7,298 nucleotides of DNA from an uncultured bacterium (GCA_902782905.1 CACZPB010000047.1:1-7298); one strand, 5' to 3'; positions 1 through 5,678 are shown, numbered from the stretch's first letter. Notes: generated by a model from the sequence alone, not told the origin. Numbers and translations are program-made.

Positions 1-740
1 ATTGCAAAACCGGCAATTGCCATACCTTCCAGTAATTTGTGCGGATCACCTTCCATAACAGAACGATCCATAAATGCACCAGGATCACCCTCATCACCGT
101 TACAAACTACATAAGATTTTCCACCTCTGTTTGCAGCAGTGAATTTCCACTTCATACCTGTTGGGAAGCCTCCGCCACCTCTGCCTCTTAAACCTGATTT
201 GGTGATTGTATCAACAACCGAATCAGGATTATTTTCTTCTATAACTTTTGCTAAAGCCTCATATCCTCTAACAGCAATAGCTTCGTCAATTGATTCAGCA
301 TTAATCTTACCGCAATTTTTAAGAGCTGTACGAGTTTGTTTAGCATAGAAATTAATATCGTCATTTCTGTGAACAGCTTCACCTGTTTTAGGGTCTTTAT
401 ATAAAAGTCTCTCAACAGGTTGATTATTTTTTACGTGGCTTTCAAATATTTCTTCTACGTCAGCTTCCTTAACTTTTACATAAGTAACATGCTTGTCGGG
501 AATAATAACAAGAACACCTTGTTCGCAGAAGCCGTGGCAACCTGTCGGAACAATTGTCATCTTGTCGTAATCGGTAAGTGTTGAAACATCAGCTCCAAGT
601 TCTCTGAATTTTTCAATAACCTTTAAAGAACCGTTTGCAACACATCCTGTACCTGCGCAAACAAGAACTCTCAAGCCTTGTTCTTTAATATGTTCTTGAG
701 CCTTTGCTTGCTCGTCTTTAATATTAATATTTAATGTCAT
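1..740 (-). CDS. nuoF: NuoF-like flavoprotein subunit of NAD(P)H-dependent hydrogenase/oxidoreductase (HydB/HndC type), 3' end beyond window
   Basis: The first 246 residues are visible. Residues 24-100 look like a thioredoxin-like [2Fe-2S] domain, with C28-x4-C33 and C68-x3-C72. This N-terminal domain is usual in HydB/HndC hydrogenase flavoproteins and absent from the ordinary complex I NuoF. The NuoF core then begins: a glycine-rich FMN/NADH motif GLRGRGGGGFPTGMKW (about 183-198) and CNGDEGDPGAFMDR (about 213-226). The family continues with an SLBB domain and a 4Fe-4S domain, which would lie past position 1. By family knowledge it oxidises or reduces NAD(P)H through FMN and passes electrons through Fe-S clusters to a partner, often an [FeFe] hydrogenase. 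The ATG (738-740) overlaps the nuoE stop as TAATG, so translation is probably coupled. Family is certain; whether the partner is a hydrogenase or another dehydrogenase is inferred. Confidence 0.95.
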   Translation of the reverse strand, partial: MTLNINIKDEQAKAQEHIKEQGLRVLVCAGTGCVANGSLKVIEKFRELGADVSTLTDYDKMTIVPTGCHGFCEQGVLVIIPDKHVTYVKVKEADVEEIFESHVKNNQPVERLLYKDPKTGEAVHRNDDINFYAKQTRTALKNCGKINAESIDEAIAVRGYEALAKVIEENNPDSVVDTITKSGLRGRGGGGFPTGMKWKFTAANRGGKSYVVCNGDEGDPGAFMDRSVMEGDPHKLLEGMAIAGFA

Positions 741-1240
741 TAGTTTGCCCCCTCCTCTTTTATCAAAGTATCAAGAATGACGCTTATTGCATCAGAGGTC
801 ATCTGAGGATAAACTTTGTCGTTTATCATACACACAGGTGCAAGACCGCAAGCACCCAAGCAACTTACGATTTCGAGTGAAAATAATCCATTTTCACAAG
901 TCGTTTGTCCCTCTTTTAGTTTTAACTTGTTTTTGATTGCGTTTAATACAGGCATTGAACCTCTAACGTGGCAAGCTGTACCGTCGCAAACTCTGATTTC
1001 ATATTTGCCTTTAGGCTCTAATGAAAACTGAGCGTAAAAAGTTGCTACACCGTAAACCGTTGCGGGAGAAAGCCCTTCCACGTGTTCTCCGATGTAAGTC
1101 ATTGCATCTTCAGGCAAGTATCTGTAGACTTCCTGAACTTTTTGAAGCATTGCAATCAAGTATGACTTGTTGTAGTCGTAAGATTGCAGAATTTCATCGA
1201 TTTTTTTGAAATCGATTCCTTTCGAAATTGTCTCTGTCAT
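740..1240 (-). CDS. nuoE: NuoE-like [2Fe-2S] subunit of NAD(P)H-dependent hydrogenase/oxidoreductase
   Basis: This is a 166-residue thioredoxin-like ferredoxin subunit of the 24-kDa/HydC/HndA family, close to the usual length. A helical N-terminal part (about 1-70) includes the family-typical stretch LSPATVYGVATFYAQF. The [2Fe-2S] ligands follow in the standard spacing: C85-x4-C90 and C127-x3-C131. It shuttles electrons in the complex formed with the downstream NuoF-like subunit, whose ATG overlaps this stop codon by one base. I chose the ATG at 1240 because AGGAG lies 5 bases before it and homologous sequence begins soon after. An in-frame start as far up as 1309 would sit inside the predicted -35 element. 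A plausible promoter and palindromes lie just upstream, so this is probably the first gene of its operon. Confidence 0.95.
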   Translation of the reverse strand: MTETISKGIDFKKIDEILQSYDYNKSYLIAMLQKVQEVYRYLPEDAMTYIGEHVEGLSPATVYGVATFYAQFSLEPKGKYEIRVCDGTACHVRGSMPVLNAIKNKLKLKEGQTTCENGLFSLEIVSCLGACGLAPVCMINDKVYPQMTSDAISVILDTLIKEEGAN

Positions 1241-1245
1241 AATAT

Positions 1246-1250
1246 CTCCT
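1246..1250 (-). promoter_or_regulatory. Ribosome binding site that fixes the nuoE start
   Basis: On the minus strand AGGAG precedes the ATG at 1240 with a 5-base gap (ATATT). This selects the 166-residue form over an N-terminal extension of 23 residues. Confidence 0.8.
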
Positions 1251-1260
1251 AGTTTTCCAG

Positions 1261-1277
1261 TATTGTTAAATACAATA
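1261..1277. promoter_or_regulatory. Inverted repeat TATTGT-N5-ACAATA at the predicted nuoE transcription start (possible operator)
   Basis: The arms TATTGT (1261-1266) and ACAATA (1272-1277) are perfect inverted copies around TAAAT. The element spans the predicted start site of the nuoE promoter, where a bound repressor would block transcription. The left arm reads into TTGTTAA, which resembles one half-site of the redox repressor Rex, but the second Rex half-site is not present. No regulator is assigned. Confidence 0.35.
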
Positions 1278-1280
1278 ATA

Positions 1281-1309
1281 ATATTAGCATGAAGTAAAAA
1301 TTGTGACAA
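1281..1309 (-). promoter_or_regulatory. Predicted sigma70-type promoter of the nuoE-nuoF operon
   Basis: On the minus strand a -35 hexamer TTGTCA (1304-1309) is followed by a 17-base spacer and a -10 hexamer TAATAT (1281-1286). Transcription would start near 1274, giving a leader of roughly 34 bases that holds the AGGAG site. The match and spacing are good, but the AT-rich background makes chance matches common. Confidence 0.6.
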
Positions 1310-1316
1310 TATTTGT
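1300..1316. promoter_or_regulatory. Overlapping short palindromes ATTGTGACAAT and ACAATATTTGT on the nuoE -35 element
   Basis: ATTGT-G-ACAAT (1300-1310) is a perfect 5-base-arm palindrome. ACAA-TAT-TTGT (1306-1316) overlaps it with 4-base arms. Both cover the -35 hexamer of the nuoE promoter and repeat the ATTGT/ACAAT words seen at 1261-1277. They may form part of an operator; short AT-rich palindromes also arise by chance. Confidence 0.3.
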
Positions 1317-1335
1317 ACATCGTCTAATCTATTTG

Positions 1336-1344
1336 TGTTAAAAT
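1336..1344 (+). promoter_or_regulatory. Possible extended -10 promoter element of the glycosyltransferase gene
   Basis: TG-T-TAAAAT (1336-1344) is an extended -10 match on the plus strand, placing the start near 1351 and a leader of about 42 bases before the ATG at 1393. No good -35 lies 16-18 bases upstream, so the call is weak. Confidence 0.3.
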
Positions 1345-1392
1345 ATTTTTGTATTTATTTTTTTTGATTATTTTTAAAGGAAGTTTTATAAC

Positions 1393-2877
1393 ATGAAGCT
1401 GAAATTTTGGGAAAACATTGATTATGAACACAAAATGTTTATAATATTTTTGATAGTTAATATATTTCTATGGCTTGGTGTAGCCATGATAAGAACGGTA
1501 TTGCCAACTGATGCTTTAGAGGGAATCTATTGGGGTAGCCTTCATGATTTTGGTACTCCAAAACATCCGCCGCTTGCAGGCTGGATAACTTATTGGGTTT
1601 ATAATGCTTTTAAAACAGACTTATCTGTTTATGTTGTGAGCCAAGCTTTTATACTTTTAGGCTTTATTTATATTTATAAGATAGCAAGAATTTTTCTTGA
1701 ACCAAAACGCGCAATTCTCTCCACAATGATGCTTGAAGGATGTTGGGTATATGGATATATAGTGGAATATTACGGTTTCAACCCTGACGTTGTTCTGCTT
1801 GGGCTTTTGCCGTTTTTAACTTACCATTTCTACAAATGTATGAACTCAAAAAAATGGTATGACTGGGTAATATTGGGTGTTATTGTTGGAATTTGTTTCT
1901 TAAACAAATACCAAACTCTTTTAATCTTTGTGCCGATGCTTATTTGGGCAATAATGTTCAGACGCGAAGTTTTTAAATCAAAATGGTTTTATATTTCAGC
2001 TCTAATTGCATTCTTAATATTCCTTCCGCATTTAGCATGGATGATAAAATATGAATTTTTCCCGCTAATGTATTTTGAAGGAGAATTTGCTGATAATAGC
2101 TGGCTTACGCATATCACTTCGACATTATTATTTGCCGTTATGCAATTTGCACTTATTGCAGGCACTATTGCTATGTTTGTTTCATTAAAATTACTGCAAA
2201 AATCACCATTCAAACTAATTGATATAAAAAAAGACGAAAAAACTTGGTTTTTGATTCTTTTTAGCTTAATTCCTCTGCTTATCCACCTTACAATGGGGAT
2301 TTGCGGCGGAGGTACAATGCGCCCGAGATGGGGATTTGAATTTATGTACCTGATTGGTATCATTATGTTCTACTTCTTCCCTACAAAAGATATCTCAAAA
2401 AAAGAGTTCAATTTTATAACAGGATTTGCTTATTTTGCAATGCTTGTAATATTTATTGTTATGGGAACTCTACTGTCGGTAGAAAAGAATTACAGAAGCA
2501 GATATCCTGTTGCTCACATATACAATGATATGCAAACATTCTGGAATGAATCACAAAAAACACCTTTAAAATATCTTGGCGGATACATAGAATGGACTCT
2601 TCCGCTTACAATTTACCAAGAGCCGCATCCGCAAATTATTCTAGATACACACGGGTACAAGAACCCTTGGATAGATGAAACTGACCTCAAAGCATCAGGA
2701 ATATTGATTATAGATAGGACTGTTGATGACGTAGTTTCTGAGGCAAAAAAATCATGCCCTTATCTGGAAGATGACTTTAAAATTGAACCTAAAGAATACA
2801 AATTTACCGTTACAAACGCATTTGGGCAGGAAAGAGAATATATCATTCACTATTTTATAGTACCGCCTTTAAAATAA
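1393..2877 (+). CDS. Polytopic membrane glycosyltransferase, GT39/ArnT-like (PMT_2 type)
   Basis: This 494-residue inner-membrane protein has about eleven hydrophobic segments (roughly 14-35, 80-100, 106-127, 134-147, 157-170, 172-188, 198-215, 240-265, 285-303, 312-330, 340-361). A soluble C-terminal domain (about 362-494) is probably periplasmic. The first large loop carries the family signature: D40 and E43 in the acidic motif, then GTPKHPPLAGW at 54-64, with KHPP at 57-60. Enzymes of this class use polyprenyl-phosphate-linked sugars as donors and glycosylate lipid A, cell-wall polymers or proteins on the outer face of the membrane. The acceptor cannot be told from sequence. AAAGGAAG (1376-1383) sits 9 bases before the ATG. 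The gene diverges from nuoE and converges on the acetyltransferase gene, so it is probably transcribed alone. Fold and class are secure; donor and acceptor are unknown. Confidence 0.85.
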   Translation: MKLKFWENIDYEHKMFIIFLIVNIFLWLGVAMIRTVLPTDALEGIYWGSLHDFGTPKHPPLAGWITYWVYNAFKTDLSVYVVSQAFILLGFIYIYKIARIFLEPKRAILSTMMLEGCWVYGYIVEYYGFNPDVVLLGLLPFLTYHFYKCMNSKKWYDWVILGVIVGICFLNKYQTLLIFVPMLIWAIMFRREVFKSKWFYISALIAFLIFLPHLAWMIKYEFFPLMYFEGEFADNSWLTHITSTLLFAVMQFALIAGTIAMFVSLKLLQKSPFKLIDIKKDEKTWFLILFSLIPLLIHLTMGICGGGTMRPRWGFEFMYLIGIIMFYFFPTKDISKKEFNFITGFAYFAMLVIFIVMGTLLSVEKNYRSRYPVAHIYNDMQTFWNESQKTPLKYLGGYIEWTLPLTIYQEPHPQIILDTHGYKNPWIDETDLKASGILIIDRTVDDVVSEAKKSCPYLEDDFKIEPKEYKFTVTNAFGQEREYIIHYFIVPPLK

Positions 2878-2879
2878 AC

Positions 2880-3440
2880 TTAAGCTTTATACCAGACATA
2901 ACATTGATGGTACTCTACAAAACCGTTTTTCTTATAAAAGTCTTTAACGGATTTTTCTTTTGCAGGAAAGCAAGATATTTTGGAAGTCAGCCTTTTTATA
3001 GAGTTTAGAATTGCAGTTCCGACTCCTTTATATTCCGGAGCATTTCCATATATAAGCTCAGGCTTTGTTTGTATATGTTCTATAAAAGTGCCGTTAGCAA
3101 TCGGAGAAAGATGAATTAGACCAAGAATTTTGGTATCATCTAAATCTTCAAAAATATGTTTTTGTGAGGTTAGCGCGTAAACATCGTGGTTTATATAATA
3201 CTTACTGTCGTTTCGCATTGCACAAGCCGCATGAAAAATATTAGATGCGAATTTTTCGTCTTCCCAATAAAATATTGCATTTTCAAGAGCATCAATATCT
3301 CTTGCATTTTTAGGTTCTATTTTTACAAGAGATGCATACTCTGTTACGTATTTTGAACCATTTTCGGCTAATCTGCCTAATTTTGCACTTGTCACAAACT
3401 TTGCGCCACAGCTTGGGGAATAATGTACGTCAATTTTCAT
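2880..3440 (-). CDS. GNAT-family N-acetyltransferase, substrate unknown
   Basis: This is a 186-residue protein whose second half has the GNAT fold pattern. A core strand KILGLIHLSP (104-113) is followed by a strand ending near 130. The acetyl-CoA pyrophosphate loop is E136-Y-K-G139-V-G141-T-A, a variant of [QR]-x-x-G-x-[GA] with Glu in first place. A final helix and strand SVKDFYKKNGFVEY lie at 164-177. Residues 1-50 do not look like GNAT. They contain S-C-G-A-K-F-V-T-S (10-18), which resembles the N-terminus of the upstream-encoded lipoprotein. I chose the ATG at 3440 because AGGTG lies 6 bases before it; a GTG at 3449, abutting the previous stop, is a possible alternative. The gene follows the lipoprotein gene by 9 bases, so the two are probably co-transcribed. 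The substrate could be a small molecule or a protein. Confidence 0.8.
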   Translation of the reverse strand: MKIDVHYSPSCGAKFVTSAKLGRLAENGSKYVTEYASLVKIEPKNARDIDALENAIFYWEDEKFASNIFHAACAMRNDSKYYINHDVYALTSQKHIFEDLDDTKILGLIHLSPIANGTFIEHIQTKPELIYGNAPEYKGVGTAILNSIKRLTSKISCFPAKEKSVKDFYKKNGFVEYHQCYVWYKA

Positions 3441-3446
3441 AAAAAG

Positions 3447-3451
3447 CACCT
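3447..3451 (-). promoter_or_regulatory. Ribosome binding site deciding the acetyltransferase start
   Basis: AGGTG on the minus strand overlaps the TAG stop of the upstream gene and lies 6 bases before the ATG at 3440. It favours that ATG over the in-frame GTG at 3449, which is itself part of this element. Confidence 0.5.
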
Positions 3452-4316
3452 ACTCTGTTATAGTACCGTCTGAGGCTTTGAAATAAACCCTTTTTACTGT
3501 TCCGTCGTCATTGTATAAAGTAATTCTTTTACAATCATCATAAATTGAATATGAGCTGTATGGCGTTTTACTGCTGCCTTTATATTTATAATGCTCATTT
3601 TTTACATCATCATATACAAGCCTTTTATGAGCATCATACTTATTATTAATTTCATTGCGTTCGGGATCACTAACTGTAGATTCCCAAGATAGCAGCACGC
3701 CCTTATCATTGTATTTTTCGTGACTTTTTTCTACAACAACTTTTTGAGGCAGAGAGTCAGAAGCCATTTCATTGTAATATTTACTGTCTATTAAAATGCT
3801 GTCTTTAATATACACTTTCTCTGTGTACAAAATTTCATTTGGACTGTGCAAATTATAATCTGTTCTGACAATTTTTGTTCCGTCATATAACTCTGTTGTT
3901 GTGGTAGTATTACCAAACTCATCAGCTTTTGAATGAATAGCTTTTCTTTTTCCGTCAGGAGTAATGTAAATTTTATATCCTGCACTGTCACGTTCTATAC
4001 TTCCGTCAGAAGCTATTCTGTCTACCCATGCGTAGTTTTGTAAATTAACGGCTTCACCCTCTGAACCGCTATAATAATAACAAACACTGCTGTTGTTTTT
4101 TGCTAAACCGTTAGTTTTTGCAATGCTGTCAGATTTCTCTACATTATTCATGGGCTGCACGTCTTTATTATTTTTATTTCCACAAGCTGTCATAAGCAAA
4201 GTCGAAGCAGCAAATGCCAAGCCTGCGTATTTTGCCAGTTTTCCGGCTTTATTAGTTCTTAAATTGCTTGTAATATACTTGCTCCCAAAAGAAAATGCAT
4301 CTATTCCGACTTTCAT
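3450..4316 (-). CDS. Predicted lipoprotein with DG-type repeats, function unknown
   Basis: This 288-residue protein has an unusually long leader. A polar, basic stretch (1-29) precedes a hydrophobic core at about 31-44, ending in LLMTAC with C45 as the likely lipidated cysteine. The -3 position is Met, so the lipobox is imperfect. After a low-complexity Asn/Lys linker (46-77), the mature part is rich in Tyr, Asp and Lys. It shows loosely repeated D-G strands, such as SDGSIERD (103-110), TPDGKRKA (119-126), YDGTKIVR (144-151), YNDKGVLL (202-209) and YNDDGTVKRVYF (268-279). These resemble YwqK/MORN- or YD-type beta repeats, but I cannot place it in a named family. GGAG (4325-4328) lies 8 bases before the ATG, supporting this start, and no later Met precedes the hydrophobic core. 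Residues 9-17 (SFGSKYITS) match a motif in the downstream acetyltransferase. It is probably anchored to a membrane and co-transcribed with that gene. Confidence 0.75.
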   Translation of the reverse strand: MKVGIDAFSFGSKYITSNLRTNKAGKLAKYAGLAFAASTLLMTACGNKNNKDVQPMNNVEKSDSIAKTNGLAKNNSSVCYYYSGSEGEAVNLQNYAWVDRIASDGSIERDSAGYKIYITPDGKRKAIHSKADEFGNTTTTTELYDGTKIVRTDYNLHSPNEILYTEKVYIKDSILIDSKYYNEMASDSLPQKVVVEKSHEKYNDKGVLLSWESTVSDPERNEINNKYDAHKRLVYDDVKNEHYKYKGSSKTPYSSYSIYDDCKRITLYNDDGTVKRVYFKASDGTITE

Positions 4317-4390
4317 ATTTTAATCTCCACTAATCTACAAATTAAATAAAACACATAAAAAAATTTTTTGCTAGTAAACAAACAATAAAA

Positions 4391-4461
4391 CTCCCGGAGA
4401 TGGATTCGAACCACCGTTGGAAGAGCCAGAATCTTCAGTCCTGCCACTAGACGATCCGGGA
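4391..4461 (-). tRNA. trnQ: tRNA-Gln (anticodon CUG)
   Basis: The minus strand folds into a complete cloverleaf. The acceptor stem TCCCGGA/TCCGGGA has 7 perfect pairs. The D arm is GTCT...GGAC. The anticodon stem is GAAGA/TCTTC with loop TTCTGGC, giving anticodon CTG. The variable loop has 4 bases, and the T arm is GGTGG/CCATC with loop TTCGAAT (one G-T pair). The U1-A72 pair and discriminator G73 are known glutamine identity features and agree with the anticodon. CCA is not encoded: TTTT follows G73, so the end must be added enzymatically. The gene reads CAG codons and is flanked on the 5' side by a terminator and a likely promoter. Confidence 0.97.
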
Positions 4462-4475
4462 TTGGTAACAATTTT

Positions 4476-4504
4476 ATCTTAACCTAAACAGAAAAAAGGG
4501 GCAA
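4476..4504 (-). promoter_or_regulatory. Possible tRNA-Gln promoter overlapping the upstream terminator
   Basis: On the minus strand TTGCCC (4499-4504) and TAAGAT (4476-4481) are spaced by 17 bases. Transcription would begin about 8 bases before the mature tRNA 5' end. Each hexamer matches the consensus at 4 of 6 positions. The -35 lies in the last arm of the preceding gene's terminator hairpin, and the space between that hairpin and the tRNA allows few alternatives. Confidence 0.4.
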
Positions 4505-4535
4505 GATTGCCGTGCAATCTTGCCCCCTTTTTTTT
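4492..4535 (-). terminator. Strong intrinsic terminator after the 182-residue exported protein gene (bidirectional structure)
   Basis: A perfect 13-base-pair stem, GGGGCAAGATTGC (4498-4510) and its complement (4514-4526), closes a 3-base loop. On the minus strand it is followed by six U (from A4492-4497) and ends the gene whose stop is at 4539. The plus strand also has a run of eight T (4528-4535), so the structure could stop transcription in both directions. Confidence 0.92.
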
Positions 4536-4538
4536 AAT

Positions 4539-5087
4539 TTATTTTTTATTCCACCAATGTTTCTTTGTTGTTTTATCTTTTACAACATTTTTGTATCCTT
4601 CTTCTGAATTCATATATGGATTAGCATCATACATACCGCCATGAGTTGCGGAAACATCAGTCTTGAGCTTTCTGTTTGCTCTTTGTGATGTTACAGGAAT
4701 TCCTTTTGATGTATCTACATTAGCTGCATTTTCTGCATTAACACGTGCCGCATCAGTATCATTTACATAATTTTTATTCCAAAAAGTTTTTGTAGTAAAT
4801 CTTGAATCCGGAAACGTATTTTCATAATTTTTTACAGGATGTTGATTATAATTGCTATCATAATTTACTGTTCTGTCTTCATAGTATAGTTTCCTTGTAA
4901 GCTCTTGCTCCGCAGGATTTGTATAATTATACTTAGCACCGTCATTTGTAGCGGCGTTTCTGCCCAAAAAGTGCATTCTGCCGATGTTATCAGTATAAAT
5001 AGTTGTATCTCCCGCTGCAATAGCCGGAATTGCTGCTGCGCCCAGCGCAATTACTAGTCCTAATGAGATAAATAATTTTTGATTCAT
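4539..5087 (-). CDS. Small exported protein of unknown function
   Basis: This 182-residue protein begins with a clear Sec signal peptide: MNQK, a hydrophobic core (5-20), then PAIA with likely cleavage after A24. The mature part (about 158 residues) has no cysteine and no membrane segment. It is polar and rich in Asn, Tyr, Thr, Asp and Lys, for example in the NYDSNYNQHPVKNYENTF stretch (75-92). It ends in a basic, aromatic tail KKHWWNKK (175-182). I recognise no domain; low complexity suggests a flexible periplasmic or secreted protein. AAAAAGGAG (5097-5105) lies 9 bases before the ATG. The gene has its own promoter and terminator and is therefore monocistronic. It could be an envelope-associated structural protein, but nothing in the sequence proves this. 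Confidence 0.8.
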   Translation of the reverse strand: MNQKLFISLGLVIALGAAAIPAIAAGDTTIYTDNIGRMHFLGRNAATNDGAKYNYTNPAEQELTRKLYYEDRTVNYDSNYNQHPVKNYENTFPDSRFTTKTFWNKNYVNDTDAARVNAENAANVDTSKGIPVTSQRANRKLKTDVSATHGGMYDANPYMNSEEGYKNVVKDKTTKKHWWNKK

Positions 5088-5112
5088 GACGTTTGTCTCC
5101 TTTTTAATATTT

Positions 5113-5140
5113 ATTATAACGCCATTATAGCATAAGACAA
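5113..5140 (-). promoter_or_regulatory. Promoter of the 182-residue exported protein gene, with two alternative -10 boxes
   Basis: The minus strand has two perfect TATAAT boxes (5113-5118 and 5124-5129). The downstream box has TTGTCT (5135-5140) 16 bases upstream. The upstream box is an extended -10 (TG-C-TATAAT) without a good -35. Either gives a leader of about 20-30 bases containing the strong Shine-Dalgarno sequence, so expression is probably high. Confidence 0.6.
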
Positions 5141-5161
5141 TATAAATGAGTATATCACGTT

Positions 5162-5180
5162 ATAAAATTTTAAATTTTAT
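5162..5180. repeat. AT-only palindrome at the end of the OmpH/Skp-like gene
   Basis: A 19-base perfect palindrome of only A and T (two 9-base arms around one T) covers the TAA stop at 5177-5179. It could form a weak hairpin in the transcript or a cruciform. It lacks the GC-rich stem of a normal terminator, so its function is unclear. Confidence 0.4.
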
Positions 5181-5608
5181 TTTACATTTATCTCATTTGT
5201 TATGTCTTTCCCGCCATATAAAAGTACGCTTTTTGCAAAAACATAATCATAGTTATCTTTTTTTGCTTTCTTTTCTATCTCTGACTTTATATTTTTTTCA
5301 ATTGCCTCAAGTCTACTGTTATAATCTCTGTCCAGAGCCTCTTTTTTTGCATTAAATTCTTTTGTATATTTTTCTTCTATGCTGACAATCTTGTTTGAAT
5401 CTGTTTCATTGGCAATCTCTCCTCTGGCATTTACTATAATTTTATTCAACTCGTCAAGTTTCTTCGAATGCTCCTGCTTTAGCTGCTTTACTTGCGAAGA
5501 ATTGCTTACCACTTTTTGTAAATCGACAACAGCAATTGAATTTTCTGCCTTAGCATAAGAGCACGCAAGAAAAAAGCAAAAAAATGTAACTAAAAAACTT
5601 TTTTTCAT
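5177..5608 (-). CDS. OmpH/Skp-family periplasmic chaperone
   Basis: This is a 143-residue exported protein. The signal peptide spans about 1-21, with an AKA cleavage site before E22. The mature N-terminus IAVVDLQKVVSNS (25-37) is the OmpH family strand. A charged heptad-rich region (about 38-117) would form the long coiled-coil arms. The C-terminal strand motif NYDYVFAKSVLLYGGKDIT (119-137) matches the family pattern of an aromatic strand followed by G-x-D-I-T. Skp binds unfolded outer-membrane proteins in the periplasm as a trimer. This copy is a little shorter than the roughly 160 residues of E. coli Skp, mainly in the arms. I chose the ATG at 5608 because GAGG lies 8 bases upstream and a signal peptide follows. 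The open frame extends to 5887, but that part lacks a start signal and crosses the promoter. It implies an outer membrane. Confidence 0.88.
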   Translation of the reverse strand: MKKSFLVTFFCFFLACSYAKAENSIAVVDLQKVVSNSSQVKQLKQEHSKKLDELNKIIVNARGEIANETDSNKIVSIEEKYTKEFNAKKEALDRDYNSRLEAIEKNIKSEIEKKAKKDNYDYVFAKSVLLYGGKDITNEINVK

Positions 5609-5616
5609 AATATTTT

Positions 5617-5620
5617 CCTC
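5617..5620 (-). promoter_or_regulatory. Ribosome binding site that fixes the OmpH/Skp-like start
   Basis: GAGG on the minus strand lies 8 bases before the ATG at 5608 and immediately precedes a signal peptide, excluding the longer upstream reading frame. Confidence 0.65.
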
Positions 5621-5645
5621 ACTCAAATTTAACACTTTTGTTATA

Positions 5646-5674
5646 AATTTAATAACTGAAAAAAACATTGTAAA
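5646..5674 (-). promoter_or_regulatory. Predicted promoter of the OmpH/Skp-like gene
   Basis: On the minus strand TTTACA (5669-5674) is followed by a 17-base spacer and TAAATT (5646-5651). The -35 matches at 5 of 6 positions and the -10 at 4 of 6. The start would be near 5639, giving a leader of about 31 bases. Confidence 0.45.
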
Positions 5675-5678
5675 AACA

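Noticed and set aside
816..1031. Plus-strand frame opposite nuoE
   Set aside because: It is an antisense shadow of the cysteine-ligand region of nuoE.
1241..1309. Upstream extension of nuoE by 23 residues
   Set aside because: It would start inside the predicted -35 element, has no ribosome binding site, and is not NuoE-like; the ATG at 1240 has AGGAG at 5 bases.
1301..1318. Full Rex binding site upstream of nuoE
   Set aside because: Only one half resembles TTGTGA; the second half, TTCACAA, is not present at the right spacing.
1989..2363. Minus-strand frame of 124 residues inside the glycosyltransferase
   Set aside because: It is antisense to a clear membrane protein, with no start signal or recognisable domain.
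4093..4323. Plus-strand hydrophobic frame opposite the lipoprotein start
   Set aside because: Its hydrophobicity mirrors the signal peptide read in antisense; no ribosome binding site precedes it.
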